Of a DNA stretch of 64,000 bases, positions 1 through 9,150 are shown in pieces (the first letter of the stretch is position 1; every line of letters starts with the position of its first letter). The stretch comes from a virus: IMG/VR virus record IMGVR_UViG_3300021600_000393, positions 37,133 to 101,132 of that record. One strand, given 5' to 3'. The position numbers and the translations under genes were made by a program. Below the pieces are notes generated by a model that saw nothing but the letters and a program-made list of their open reading frames with translations, was not told where the DNA came from and made no database searches.

Positions 1-3000
1 GACCAGAAAAAATATGTTTCATGTATTGATTTGGCGTTGGTCTTGTTATTTTTTCAACATCAAAATACCCAAATTGAGACGCTGCCCAAAATAATCTAAT
101 TGACCCATTATGTATTGAAGTATTTCCGGTTACACTTTGAATTAATTTATTATTATCGTTAATTATTTCATTATATGCTTGATTTTTAAAAGAACCGTGC
201 GAAGGTAAGATGTAACTATTTAATTTATCATCACTATAAATAATAGAAGTCCATGGTGTTATTGAAAAATCTTCAAATTTAGAAATTATTGCATCGTTTA
301 TTAAAAAAGTTTTAAGTCCTGGACTTCCATCTATAGACATTTTTGATTGTATCTCTTCTGAAATTGAAGTACCTGTTGTACCAGTTGTTTTAATTTCAAA
401 CAAATCTTTCCCCGTTAAGAAAAAATTAAAATCGTTAATAAGTTTAGGGTAAAACCCAACGTTTATTGAGGTAAATTTAACGTTTCCAAAAGACATATTT
501 TTTTCTAAAACAATGTCATAATTGTTATTAACGCCTGTTAAATAATACGTAAGTTCTGGATTTTTAGTTATTGGGTCATAATTATTAAGATAACTAAACC
601 CAGACCAAGATTGGTTTAAAATATCATTACCGGTTTGAATATGTTTCTTATAACGATGCCAAATTGACCCTATTTTTAATATCCAAGAATACGGTAATTT
701 ATGAACACCAGCAAATTTTTTCAACGACGCAAAAATATAATCTAAATCTTCAATAGAAGATGGCCCAGCTAAACCTTCCGGAGTAAATGTTTTATATTTT
801 TCTTTTAATGTTGACAATGGTAAACTATTTAAAAAAAGATAAGCGGCGGAAATAAATGGGGGGTCGATTGAGTTGTTTTTATAATTATTAATTCCTTCTT
901 GTAAAGCATTTATAAAAAATGGGGTGTTTAAAATTGAAGTTGTTTGATTGTTTCCTACAAACCCGCTATAATTAAAATATCTAACATTACCTTCAGTTAT
1001 AAATTGATTATTGAACTTTCTATCTTTATAAAATTCATTAAAAAAATTGTCATTAGACTTTAAAACTTGAGGCGTTATTGATTGTCCAGTCTCAGTTAAA
1101 AAATTAACAATTGGTCTTCTTGTTAAACTGGTAGTCTCAGAATTAAAATTAGTAATGGTTTTTAAAGTTTTGTGGTATTTTAATGTTGTTTTTGTTTCAA
1201 ATCCATTTTTTTTTATATTTTTTCCATCCGCAAAATAATCTTTAACCCAATTTAAATCTATAAATGGTTGTAAATCTGTAAAGTCAAAATTATTACCACT
1301 ATCCGAGCTAAGAAATTCATCTATTTCTACAACATTACTTAAAGAAGGTTTTGGTTGATATGCGGTGTTTGATAAAACATTAATATTTAAGATTGAAAAT
1401 TGAGAGTTTTTTAAAATGTTCTGTATATATGGCGTTACAAATTCTCCCCTTATAAACGTTAACCAATTATCCCCACTTCCGTTATTTGAAGCTTGTCTTA
1501 AAACATCCTGAAAATTAGTACTACTTATATTATATTCCTTTAAAATGTTAACTAAAAATGGGCTGTTATTACCTAAGGCGGTAATTAAATTATTTGACTC
1601 AACTTCGGTAACAGAAAATAATAATTTGGAATAATTATCTGTATCTGCCTTTTTAGATACTCTAGATAATCTTGAGTAGTTAGCAGTTAAAAATATTCTT
1701 TCATATAATTCATATAAAAATCTAACAACTTCTTTATTTGAAAAAACTTGGTTATTAATTGGTATTTCAATAGTGTTAAAACTAAGTCTTTCAATATCAA
1801 CATCTGAATTTACTGTTGGCGGTAAACCTTGTGATACTTCTTCAGTTTGCGTTAAAGCGTTAACAAATTCTTCAACAAACTCAACTTCAGGCCAAATACT
1901 ATAATCATTCCCTTTAGTCTGAGTAATTAATTCTGGGTCCCCAGGATATTTATGATTATAAATACCTTGACCATTTTCTCCTTTAGATTTAACAATAAAT
2001 GACGGCCAAGGATAAACTGGAGTGTCATTACCGTCAATTGCATCAGGATTTGCGCTTTTTGTAAAAGTATTTAAAACAGAATTAACTCTATCTTCATCCT
2101 TACTTTTTTCCCAAGCTTTAGTATGAACATCATCTAAAAGCCTTAAAAAAGCTTCTCCATTTGCAAAAAAAACAGATAAAACATTTCTTAAAGTTGGTTG
2201 AAATTTTATTCCTGTGTTTCCTCCACTTTTAACAAAATTTCCAAGAGCGGCGGTTATACTTTCTTCAATTTTATTTTTTTTATCTTCAAGTTCTTTTTTT
2301 ATGTCTTTTATAATTGGAGTAAAAGTGTTTGGTGTTCCATCATCAAAAACAAAAAACATTTGTCTTATTTCGTTTTTTGTGTTTCCTTCGGCGTCTATAA
2401 CTATTTCAATTTGTTTTGCTTTCAGTTTGAGAATTTCATTTTCATACGCCTTTTTTTGTGTTTCATTTGGTCCAGAATTACTCCCTGTCCTTTGTCTCCA
2501 AGTTTTTTCAATATTAATGTCTTCACCGTTATTAAAATTATAAACAAATTTTTCATAGGTTATCTTTGTAACATTTGAAATTTCTGAATCTTCTGAGTTT
2601 GATTTATTTCCATTACCATTATTAATAACATATTTTCCTCCAGTACCAAAAGTTTTATTTTTTAATAAAAGGTCATTAAATTTAATAATTATACCTTTTA
2701 ATTTCTCTTTTACCTCATATTCTTTACCGTCTAGTAAAAAAGCATCATTTAATTGATAAAATATTGCTCCATTATTTAAAACAAAAAAAGCTTTTGTATC
2801 TAAATATTGTTTAGCCCATGACCCTTCAATAGACGCGTCACCAAGAAAAATTTTTCGATTATACTCATTAAGGGTATCGTTGTAAGCCCTAATATCTGAT
2901 AACGGACCTAAATTTTGTTTACTAAAAGATTCTATAACATTTTTTGCAAAAGTATCTAAATACGCTTTAAGTTCCATTAAAGTGTATTCAGGTAAATTAT

Positions 3001-3898
3001 TATTAATCAAACCTTTTATTTTATATTCACTATAAACCTCACTTAATTTTTGTTGCCCTAAAGTAAGTGTGTTATTTGTAACGTTTTTACTTCCGTCATT
3101 TGAATTTAAAGTAGATGTTGTAGTAACTGTGGTTTTATACATATGAGGTAACGCTAAAACGTGTCCCATCGTTATTTCACTTAATATTGTATATTTATAA
3201 GTTAAAAAATTTAAATCAATTACAAAATTTCCCGTTTCATGAGAATACCTTGATGTAAATTTTTGTAACATTATCTCATATCTAACGGCTTTTCCATAAT
3301 AACCTTTTAAAGTTAAAAAAAATTTTGGGTATGGTAAATTAAAAAAGGCAGCATATGGTGAATTATCTCCAAGTTCAAATAATGCCCTTCCTTTTATGTC
3401 TTCTAAAACGACTGAAATTGTTGGTAGAAAAGATGTGTTTTGTTTAATTGTAATACTTTTTATTCCCAATAATCCATTATTAACAGAACCTGGTTTACCT
3501 CCCGAATTAATCGATTTTGATAAATAATATTCATCAGGTTTATTATCATTAACTTCGATTTTTGATGTTAACACAACTTGATTATTACCTTTACCCTCAA
3601 TAGAATCTTTACCAGTTATTTCATCTGTCCAACTATTATCCAAAAAAGTTTTATCCTGTTGTTTTAAAAAATTAATTGTGGCTAATGAAACAATATTTGC
3701 ACTATCATACGATTCACCTAAAACTAATTTAGTTCTAGGTATCATCTTACACTCAAGATTTGCATACATAACAAGATTTTCTTGTTTTACAAATCTATCA
3801 CTTACAATTCCATTTTCATTTATAACCCTATTAGGGTCAACAACAACAATGTTATTATAATCAAATTCTACAAAAATGTTTTCTGAATTATCTTCCAT
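1..3898 (-). CDS. Very large virion structural protein, 3' end outside window (partial)
   Basis: A minus-strand frame starts with ATG at 3898 and stays open to the window edge, giving about 1299 residues without a stop. The start overlaps the end of the gp53-like gene by 11 nt, as in a tightly packed operon. The protein is rich in Asn, Lys, Phe and Ile, has no signal peptide or clear membrane segment, and has a beta-rich look near the N-terminus (stretches such as GRALFELGDNSPYAAFF). I do not recognise the family. Position in a tail/baseplate operon and size argue for a baseplate or tail-peripheral structural protein; that is inference from context. The C-terminus is missing, so full length is unknown. 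Confidence 0.75.
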   Translation of the reverse strand, partial: MEDNSENIFVEFDYNNIVVVDPNRVINENGIVSDRFVKQENLVMYANLECKMIPRTKLVLGESYDSANIVSLATINFLKQQDKTFLDNSWTDEITGKDSIEGKGNNQVVLTSKIEVNDNKPDEYYLSKSINSGGKPGSVNNGLLGIKSITIKQNTSFLPTISVVLEDIKGRALFELGDNSPYAAFFNLPYPKFFLTLKGYYGKAVRYEIMLQKFTSRYSHETGNFVIDLNFLTYKYTILSEITMGHVLALPHMYKTTVTTTSTLNSNDGSKNVTNNTLTLGQQKLSEVYSEYKIKGLINNNLPEYTLMELKAYLDTFAKNVIESFSKQNLGPLSDIRAYNDTLNEYNRKIFLGDASIEGSWAKQYLDTKAFFVLNNGAIFYQLNDAFLLDGKEYEVKEKLKGIIIKFNDLLLKNKTFGTGGKYVINNGNGNKSNSEDSEISNVTKITYEKFVYNFNNGEDINIEKTWRQRTGSNSGPNETQKKAYENEILKLKAKQIEIVIDAEGNTKNEIRQMFFVFDDGTPNTFTPIIKDIKKELEDKKNKIEESITAALGNFVKSGGNTGIKFQPTLRNVLSVFFANGEAFLRLLDDVHTKAWEKSKDEDRVNSVLNTFTKSANPDAIDGNDTPVYPWPSFIVKSKGENGQGIYNHKYPGDPELITQTKGNDYSIWPEVEFVEEFVNALTQTEEVSQGLPPTVNSDVDIERLSFNTIEIPINNQVFSNKEVVRFLYELYERIFLTANYSRLSRVSKKADTDNYSKLLFSVTEVESNNLITALGNNSPFLVNILKEYNISSTNFQDVLRQASNNGSGDNWLTFIRGEFVTPYIQNILKNSQFSILNINVLSNTAYQPKPSLSNVVEIDEFLSSDSGNNFDFTDLQPFIDLNWVKDYFADGKNIKKNGFETKTTLKYHKTLKTITNFNSETTSLTRRPIVNFLTETGQSITPQVLKSNDNFFNEFYKDRKFNNQFITEGNVRYFNYSGFVGNNQTTSILNTPFFINALQEGINNYKNNSIDPPFISAAYLFLNSLPLSTLKEKYKTFTPEGLAGPSSIEDLDYIFASLKKFAGVHKLPYSWILKIGSIWHRYKKHIQTGNDILNQSWSGFSYLNNYDPITKNPELTYYLTGVNNNYDIVLEKNMSFGNVKFTSINVGFYPKLINDFNFFLTGKDLFEIKTTGTTGTSISEEIQSKMSIDGSPGLKTFLINDAIISKFEDFSITPWTSIIYSDDKLNSYILPSHGSFKNQAYNEIINDNNKLIQSVTGNTSIHNGSIRLFWAASQFGYFDVEKITRPTPNQYMKHIFSG

Positions 3899-4214
3899 AA
3901 TAGAAAAAACGGTTTTCTAACGCCGCTTTATAGTCTTGTAATGAACTTACTAAAGGAAATGGAATTGTCAAGATAGAATTATTAGGTATTGCCCACTCTT
4001 GACTCCCAAATTGTGGATTTGCCATCATAATTAACCACCCAAAATACGGTGTCCCATAATAAAGTTGAGATACTTTATCCATTCTAGATTGTCCAGACTT
4101 ATATATGTAACGTTTATCTGTTGATTTACTTTGTATTAAAACAAATGGTAATACCGTTTGTTCCCCATTAATTATAAAATCGGAATATCTATTATAATAT
4201 TGTCTTGATGCCAT
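3888..4214 (-). CDS. Baseplate wedge protein, gp53-like (LysM-like fold)
   Basis: This 108-residue protein contains the segment KVSQLYYGTPYFGWLIMMAN at about residues 47-66, followed by an Asn/Pro-rich stretch. It resembles the T4 gp53 signature, in which an ALxxxIYGNPxxYWVLLMxN-type helix-turn belongs to a LysM-like domain. T4 gp53 is a baseplate wedge subunit of 196 residues, so this is a short version holding little more than the core. It sits 2 nt after the 1632-residue structural gene and overlaps the next gene, consistent with a baseplate operon. It could instead be another LysM-like tail protein. Confidence 0.55.
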   Translation of the reverse strand: MASRQYYNRYSDFIINGEQTVLPFVLIQSKSTDKRYIYKSGQSRMDKVSQLYYGTPYFGWLIMMANPQFGSQEWAIPNNSILTIPFPLVSSLQDYKAALENRFFYYGR

Positions 4215-4216
4215 TT

Positions 4217-7200
4217 TTAGTTAAATTTAATTTTACCGTCAAAAGTAGTTGTATCCACGTTAGGGTTTTGTGTTGCATATAAATCTTTTATTTTTTTCTT
4301 TTGGTCACTGTCCTCAGCAATTGGAACGGTTGTATATGTAAATTTTCTTATTGGCCCTTTTACATATGTATTTTGAGAAAGTTTATCAATAAACTCTTTT
4401 TTTACCGATTCTTTACGTTTTCCAAATTCTTTAATTTCATTATCAAATTTAGTAATATAAATTGTTGATACATTGTTTAACGAACTGTCAAAAGCTTGAA
4501 TTTCTTTTTTATATTTTTTTACGTCCTTTAACAACACACCTAAAACATTTGCTCTAAATTCATTTTTTTTGTTTTTAAGAGTTTGAACAATGACACTATA
4601 AAATGCTTTAGCAATCGGCGGATTTTCATTTCTTGTTATTTTTAAATAAAGGCTGCCTATTCCTAACCCTTGGTCACCATAAAATTTTAAAACGTTTTTG
4701 CCAAAATTATCAAAATCAGATTTTAACTCATCTAACGTATTATTAATACCCTGTTTTGCTGGTTTAGTTATATCATCTGTACCCTCTAAATTATAAATCC
4801 GTATATTACCACCACCTATAATAATCCCATCTGTTTTTTCAGATATTAAATTTATTTTTCTTATATCTTGAACTAAAGACTCTTGTTGTGTAGATAAATT
4901 TTGAATAATTTGTTGGATTGAATTACTAAAATTACTTTGTACTTTGTCTTTTATATAGGTTTTCATATTATCTTTAATTATTTTTAAAGTAGTACCTGAA
5001 ATATTTTGCATTTTTTCTAAAATTCCACCTATTATTGGATTTGACGATTTATCTATATCAGTATAAACACTTGTAAACAAGTCATTTATATTTGTACCAA
5101 TCTCCGGTTTTGGTTTACCAAAAATTTTAGTTTTTTGTCCACCTGTTAAAACGGTTCCCTCAATAAACAATCTGTCTTTTCTAAATAATTCTAAAATATC
5201 AAGATTATAAGTTTTAACAATAATTTCTAACTGATTTAATAAATTTGTATAATATGTTTTAGTATCGTCAAATAATAAATCCATTATGTTTTTATATGAA
5301 ATATCTCCATTTGACCCTACAGCATTTGATTTTGTTGTTAATATTTGCCCAATTGTAGTACCACCATTATTATTAATTTGGGAAGCTATGTTGTTAACAT
5401 CAGTTTTTATTTCACCTTTAACAATTGAATTAAAAAACTCCATATCCATAGCGGAAGTGTCTTCAGTTGGTACCGCTCTTTCATCGTAAATTTCAGTGTT
5501 TGCGTAATAATTAAAAGATAACGCATTTTGAAGTTGTTCTATTGGTCTTTGTAATCCAGACCCACCAATAAAATTAAACGCCATTGTTATTTTGGCAATC
5601 ATTGGTTGGACTCCTATTCCTTCGGGATTTAAATCAAATAAAAGCGGGTCATATTGAATACCGAATTGAGTTGGGACTATTTTGGTGTTATAAAAATCGC
5701 CAATTCTAAGAACTAAAATTGGTGGAGTCCCAAAAGAAGTGTTTAAAGCGTCATTAAATTTTGGCTTACCATCAGGGCCAATTACCGGAATTGTGTCACC
5801 AGGTCTTACGCATTGTTGTAAAAAAGTTAGTCTTGAATTTAATCCTTCAGGAGTCATTGAATGAAACGCAGGGTTAAAATGTTTAATTTTTTCTTTTATT
5901 GAGGCGTAAACCATTGGAGAATTCTCTTCAATCATTTCAAAATAACTAGCCTCGTTTAACAGCCCTCTTATTATTTTTTTTGCAATTCCTTCTTTAAGTT
6001 TTGAAGTTATTCCAATTACCTTTGGTAGAATTGGTGTTTTTTTAATCCCAATTTTTGACTTTTCAACAACATTTTCTTCTTTAATTGTTTTGGAATAGTC
6101 TTTCGCACTTATGTCAGAAATTACAACTCTACGACAAGCCATAGCACTAACCGAATAAACTTGAGCGTCCTTAGGCGTTTGTAAGTCAGTACATGTAATA
6201 TTATTACCAAAGTCACCTGTACCTCCTTTTGGGGTTACATTTTTTTCAGATTCTCCTTTGGAGTCAAAAGTTATTTCTAAACTTCCGTCCAATAAAGCCT
6301 CTTGAAACGTTTTAGATGATGTTTTAAAATACGTCTCAATAGAGTCAACTCTGTTTTTGGACAACGTTAGATTGTACTTATCATCAGCAAGAGCCGATGC
6401 TGAACCAACAAAAGTGATTTTTACTTCTCCCTGTTTTTTAATTAAATAAGTTTCAAGGTCAGACATAAGATTTTTATCGGGGTTACCAATTGTCTTATCA
6501 ATCTGTTTAAAATTATTAACAATTATGTTTTCAAAAAACTGTGTTGTGTTTTTATTAAAACCAGTAAAATTTTTAGAAAACGTTTCATATGTTCCACTTC
6601 TTCCCGTATACGTATTAAATAAAGTAAGATAATTTCCAGCACCAACATCATTATCAAAATAAAAACCAAGGGATTTGTAATCATTAAATGAATCGTTTGT
6701 TTTTGGACCAATCGTTGTTTCCTCTGTTTTTGTTTCTTTAACAATCTCAGTAATTTGTTCAACGCTAACTCCAGGTTTACTTAATATTTCTTGATACGTT
6801 ACCAAATCTTTTGATTCTACATAAGGAAATCTTTTTGCTAATTCAATTATGTCAAATTTTGCACATCCAGCAAAAAAAGATTCAACAATTGAATTTACTC
6901 TTTCACTATCAGCGTTTTGAAGTTGTTTTTTAACTATAAGGTTTAAAATTGATGGATGGTCAACAATTATTTTCCAAGATAAAGTTCCAGTCCTTGTAGT
7001 TTCTTTATATGTATATATTGGCTCTGGTCTTCCAAGAAAACTTGTCGGAGTAAAACTTGGATTACTGGTTTCGCTAAAACTAATATCATAAGGTGGAAAC
7101 CACATAACTCTACCCCCATTTTGTCCTTTTTCTTCAGCAGGTAATTGGTCATAAGTAAAACCATCTCTACTAGATGTTCTCCAAGCTAAATTTTCAATTG

Positions 7201-9115
7201 AAAACATGTATTTTTTAACCGATTTTTGTCCATTACTATTAACAACAATATTTGTAGACTCAGTCCCAGCCGCTCCATTCATTGGAGCAATATTTAAATT
7301 ATATGTATTATCTAAAACCGAATTTGTAAAACGTCTGTTTTTTGTTGTTATACCATCTGTTTTTTGTAAATCAGCATATGTAAAATATGGAGTATCTTTA
7401 GCAAATACTCTACCATATTCAAACCCTTTTTGAATCCCGGTAGTGTTATCTTTGTATCTTAAAATCTTAGAACCTTTAGTTATTTCTTTATACCCATCAT
7501 TAAAAACTTTACTTACTTGATTAATCGCATTACCAACATGTTTTAATCTAGTAATACCGTTAACGTTATCCGCAGAATCAATAAGTCTTTGAGTGTTATC
7601 TAAAATTGAACTTGATTTAAATTTTATGTTTGTTGATTCATTTTTAAAATAATCACTTGATATTTGATTAAATTGTTTATCAACAGGGCCAGGTCCTCCA
7701 CCAATTGTTGGTGCAAAACCAGCTGCGTTTTTATATCTTGGAGAAACCCAGACAAATTCACCTCCAATACCCCCACCATCAGTTAATGATTTACCAGCTA
7801 AACCAAAATTAAGTCTACCTATATTACCTTCATATAAATTACTTAACTCCGTTGGACCATAAACTGGTGACGACACTTGACGCCCAAAAATGTTTATAGG
7901 TATTTGATTTCCTGGTGAAGTAATTAAACTAGGTTCGGCATTTGCGCTACCAACATAGTAACCACCAGTTGGGTCTCCAAGAAACTTTAAGGCGGTATTA
8001 ATTGCTTTTAAAGTTGCCCCGACAATACCACCTGCGGTTCTATCTAACGATGGTTTATATCGATTTAAATCAATATTTGAAAATAAACTTGATTTTTGTC
8101 CGTCCCCAGTATTTGCTATAAAAATTTGTGAAGGATTTCTAATTGTATTTAACGCTCCGGATATAATCCCACCTGTTAATTGATTTAAAGAATTTAATAT
8201 TAAAGAACCTTGTATTGCTGACGCACCAAGAAATAAATTAGGTGTAAAATAATCACCAGGAATTGGTGATGTTGGATAAAACTCACCGTTCAATCTTGTT
8301 TTTAAATTTGTTTGAAAACTACTTTGGTTTTCTGGAACAGTAATTGACCAATTTTTATAAATTAATTGTTGTTTACCAGTCGCTAATGAACTTGTTTGAT
8401 TTGGGTCTTTTAATGATTGTAACGTATTTTTACCAAAATTGTTACGGGATAATTCAGCGTCAGCTCTAACTTTAAATAAACCTTGTAAATAACTTCCCCC
8501 TAACTTAGCAATAAATGAATCGCTAGATAATGCTCCATCACTACCATTTGGATTTTTATTATTAAATATTTCAGACGAAGTATATGTTGAAGGAACAAAA
8601 CTTGGAGGCCCCCAATAATTTTCATAAAGTTTATTATTATTTTGAATGTCGGTTATTGTTACCATATTTTGATAACCACCCGTTGGACCATAAACATTTT
8701 CATTATATGATAAATCAATAAAGAACTCATTTAATAAGTCCATTTTTGTGTCTTTTGGGCTATATTCACCTTGATTTGAATTAATAGGTAATGGAGCTCC
8801 ATTATATGTAATGTCAATGTTATAACCACCCTCAGGGCCATATTGATTTAAAGGAAATAATTTTTTTGCAAACGGGTCTTCCGCAATATAAGAATCCGGA
8901 GAATCGATAACTGGTGAATCAGTAAGAATTGTTTCGTAATTTAAATTTCCAACTGAAGGTGAAAAAACTCCAACAACTTTATACGCCGCAAGGTTTTTTC
9001 CAACTAATAAATCCCTAAATGTTTTTGTAGACGCAAAAGATAAAAAACTTTTACCCGGAGAACCAATTGAGTTCTGACCGTTTGTTACGCTATTTGGTAT
9101 ACCTTCAACCGCCAT
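4217..9115 (-). CDS. Giant tail/baseplate structural protein with internal OmpA-like domain
   Basis: A 1632-residue protein in the baseplate operon. Around residues 895-935 it has VKITFVGSASALADD followed by YNLTLSKNRVDSIETYF, the pattern of an OmpA/MotB C-terminal domain (GxAS, LSxxRAxxV), a fold that usually binds peptidoglycan. Around residues 680-705 a conserved-looking segment (FLGRPEPIYTYKETTRTG, then LSWKIIVDHPS) precedes it, and a segment with GGSGLQRPIEQLQNALSFNY lies near residue 1190. The C-terminal third is Lys/Asn-rich and probably helical. The N-terminal part is rich in Gly, Asn, Ser and Pro. The whole family is unknown to me; a baseplate role is inferred from the neighbours. 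A TATTTATT element lies 11 nt before the start. Confidence 0.75.
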   Translation of the reverse strand: MAVEGIPNSVTNGQNSIGSPGKSFLSFASTKTFRDLLVGKNLAAYKVVGVFSPSVGNLNYETILTDSPVIDSPDSYIAEDPFAKKLFPLNQYGPEGGYNIDITYNGAPLPINSNQGEYSPKDTKMDLLNEFFIDLSYNENVYGPTGGYQNMVTITDIQNNNKLYENYWGPPSFVPSTYTSSEIFNNKNPNGSDGALSSDSFIAKLGGSYLQGLFKVRADAELSRNNFGKNTLQSLKDPNQTSSLATGKQQLIYKNWSITVPENQSSFQTNLKTRLNGEFYPTSPIPGDYFTPNLFLGASAIQGSLILNSLNQLTGGIISGALNTIRNPSQIFIANTGDGQKSSLFSNIDLNRYKPSLDRTAGGIVGATLKAINTALKFLGDPTGGYYVGSANAEPSLITSPGNQIPINIFGRQVSSPVYGPTELSNLYEGNIGRLNFGLAGKSLTDGGGIGGEFVWVSPRYKNAAGFAPTIGGGPGPVDKQFNQISSDYFKNESTNIKFKSSSILDNTQRLIDSADNVNGITRLKHVGNAINQVSKVFNDGYKEITKGSKILRYKDNTTGIQKGFEYGRVFAKDTPYFTYADLQKTDGITTKNRRFTNSVLDNTYNLNIAPMNGAAGTESTNIVVNSNGQKSVKKYMFSIENLAWRTSSRDGFTYDQLPAEEKGQNGGRVMWFPPYDISFSETSNPSFTPTSFLGRPEPIYTYKETTRTGTLSWKIIVDHPSILNLIVKKQLQNADSERVNSIVESFFAGCAKFDIIELAKRFPYVESKDLVTYQEILSKPGVSVEQITEIVKETKTEETTIGPKTNDSFNDYKSLGFYFDNDVGAGNYLTLFNTYTGRSGTYETFSKNFTGFNKNTTQFFENIIVNNFKQIDKTIGNPDKNLMSDLETYLIKKQGEVKITFVGSASALADDKYNLTLSKNRVDSIETYFKTSSKTFQEALLDGSLEITFDSKGESEKNVTPKGGTGDFGNNITCTDLQTPKDAQVYSVSAMACRRVVISDISAKDYSKTIKEENVVEKSKIGIKKTPILPKVIGITSKLKEGIAKKIIRGLLNEASYFEMIEENSPMVYASIKEKIKHFNPAFHSMTPEGLNSRLTFLQQCVRPGDTIPVIGPDGKPKFNDALNTSFGTPPILVLRIGDFYNTKIVPTQFGIQYDPLLFDLNPEGIGVQPMIAKITMAFNFIGGSGLQRPIEQLQNALSFNYYANTEIYDERAVPTEDTSAMDMEFFNSIVKGEIKTDVNNIASQINNNGGTTIGQILTTKSNAVGSNGDISYKNIMDLLFDDTKTYYTNLLNQLEIIVKTYNLDILELFRKDRLFIEGTVLTGGQKTKIFGKPKPEIGTNINDLFTSVYTDIDKSSNPIIGGILEKMQNISGTTLKIIKDNMKTYIKDKVQSNFSNSIQQIIQNLSTQQESLVQDIRKINLISEKTDGIIIGGGNIRIYNLEGTDDITKPAKQGINNTLDELKSDFDNFGKNVLKFYGDQGLGIGSLYLKITRNENPPIAKAFYSVIVQTLKNKKNEFRANVLGVLLKDVKKYKKEIQAFDSSLNNVSTIYITKFDNEIKEFGKRKESVKKEFIDKLSQNTYVKGPIRKFTYTTVPIAEDSDQKKKIKDLYATQNPNVDTTTFDGKIKFN

Positions 9116-9126
9116 GTTTTTTTAAT

Positions 9127-9134
9127 AATAAATA
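9127..9134 (-). promoter_or_regulatory. TATTTATT upstream element, candidate late promoter
   Basis: On the minus strand TATTTATT ends 11 nt before the start codon of the 1632-residue structural gene. The same element recurs at a similar spacing before other genes in the window. A promoter role is inference. Confidence 0.4.
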
Positions 9135-9150
9135 GGTTGAATTTAATTTT

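Noticed and set aside
2198-2578. Plus-strand frames inside the large leftmost gene
   Set aside because: They lie opposite a continuous minus-strand coding frame, have low-complexity Phe/Ile/Ser content and no plausible leader; they are shadows of the real gene.
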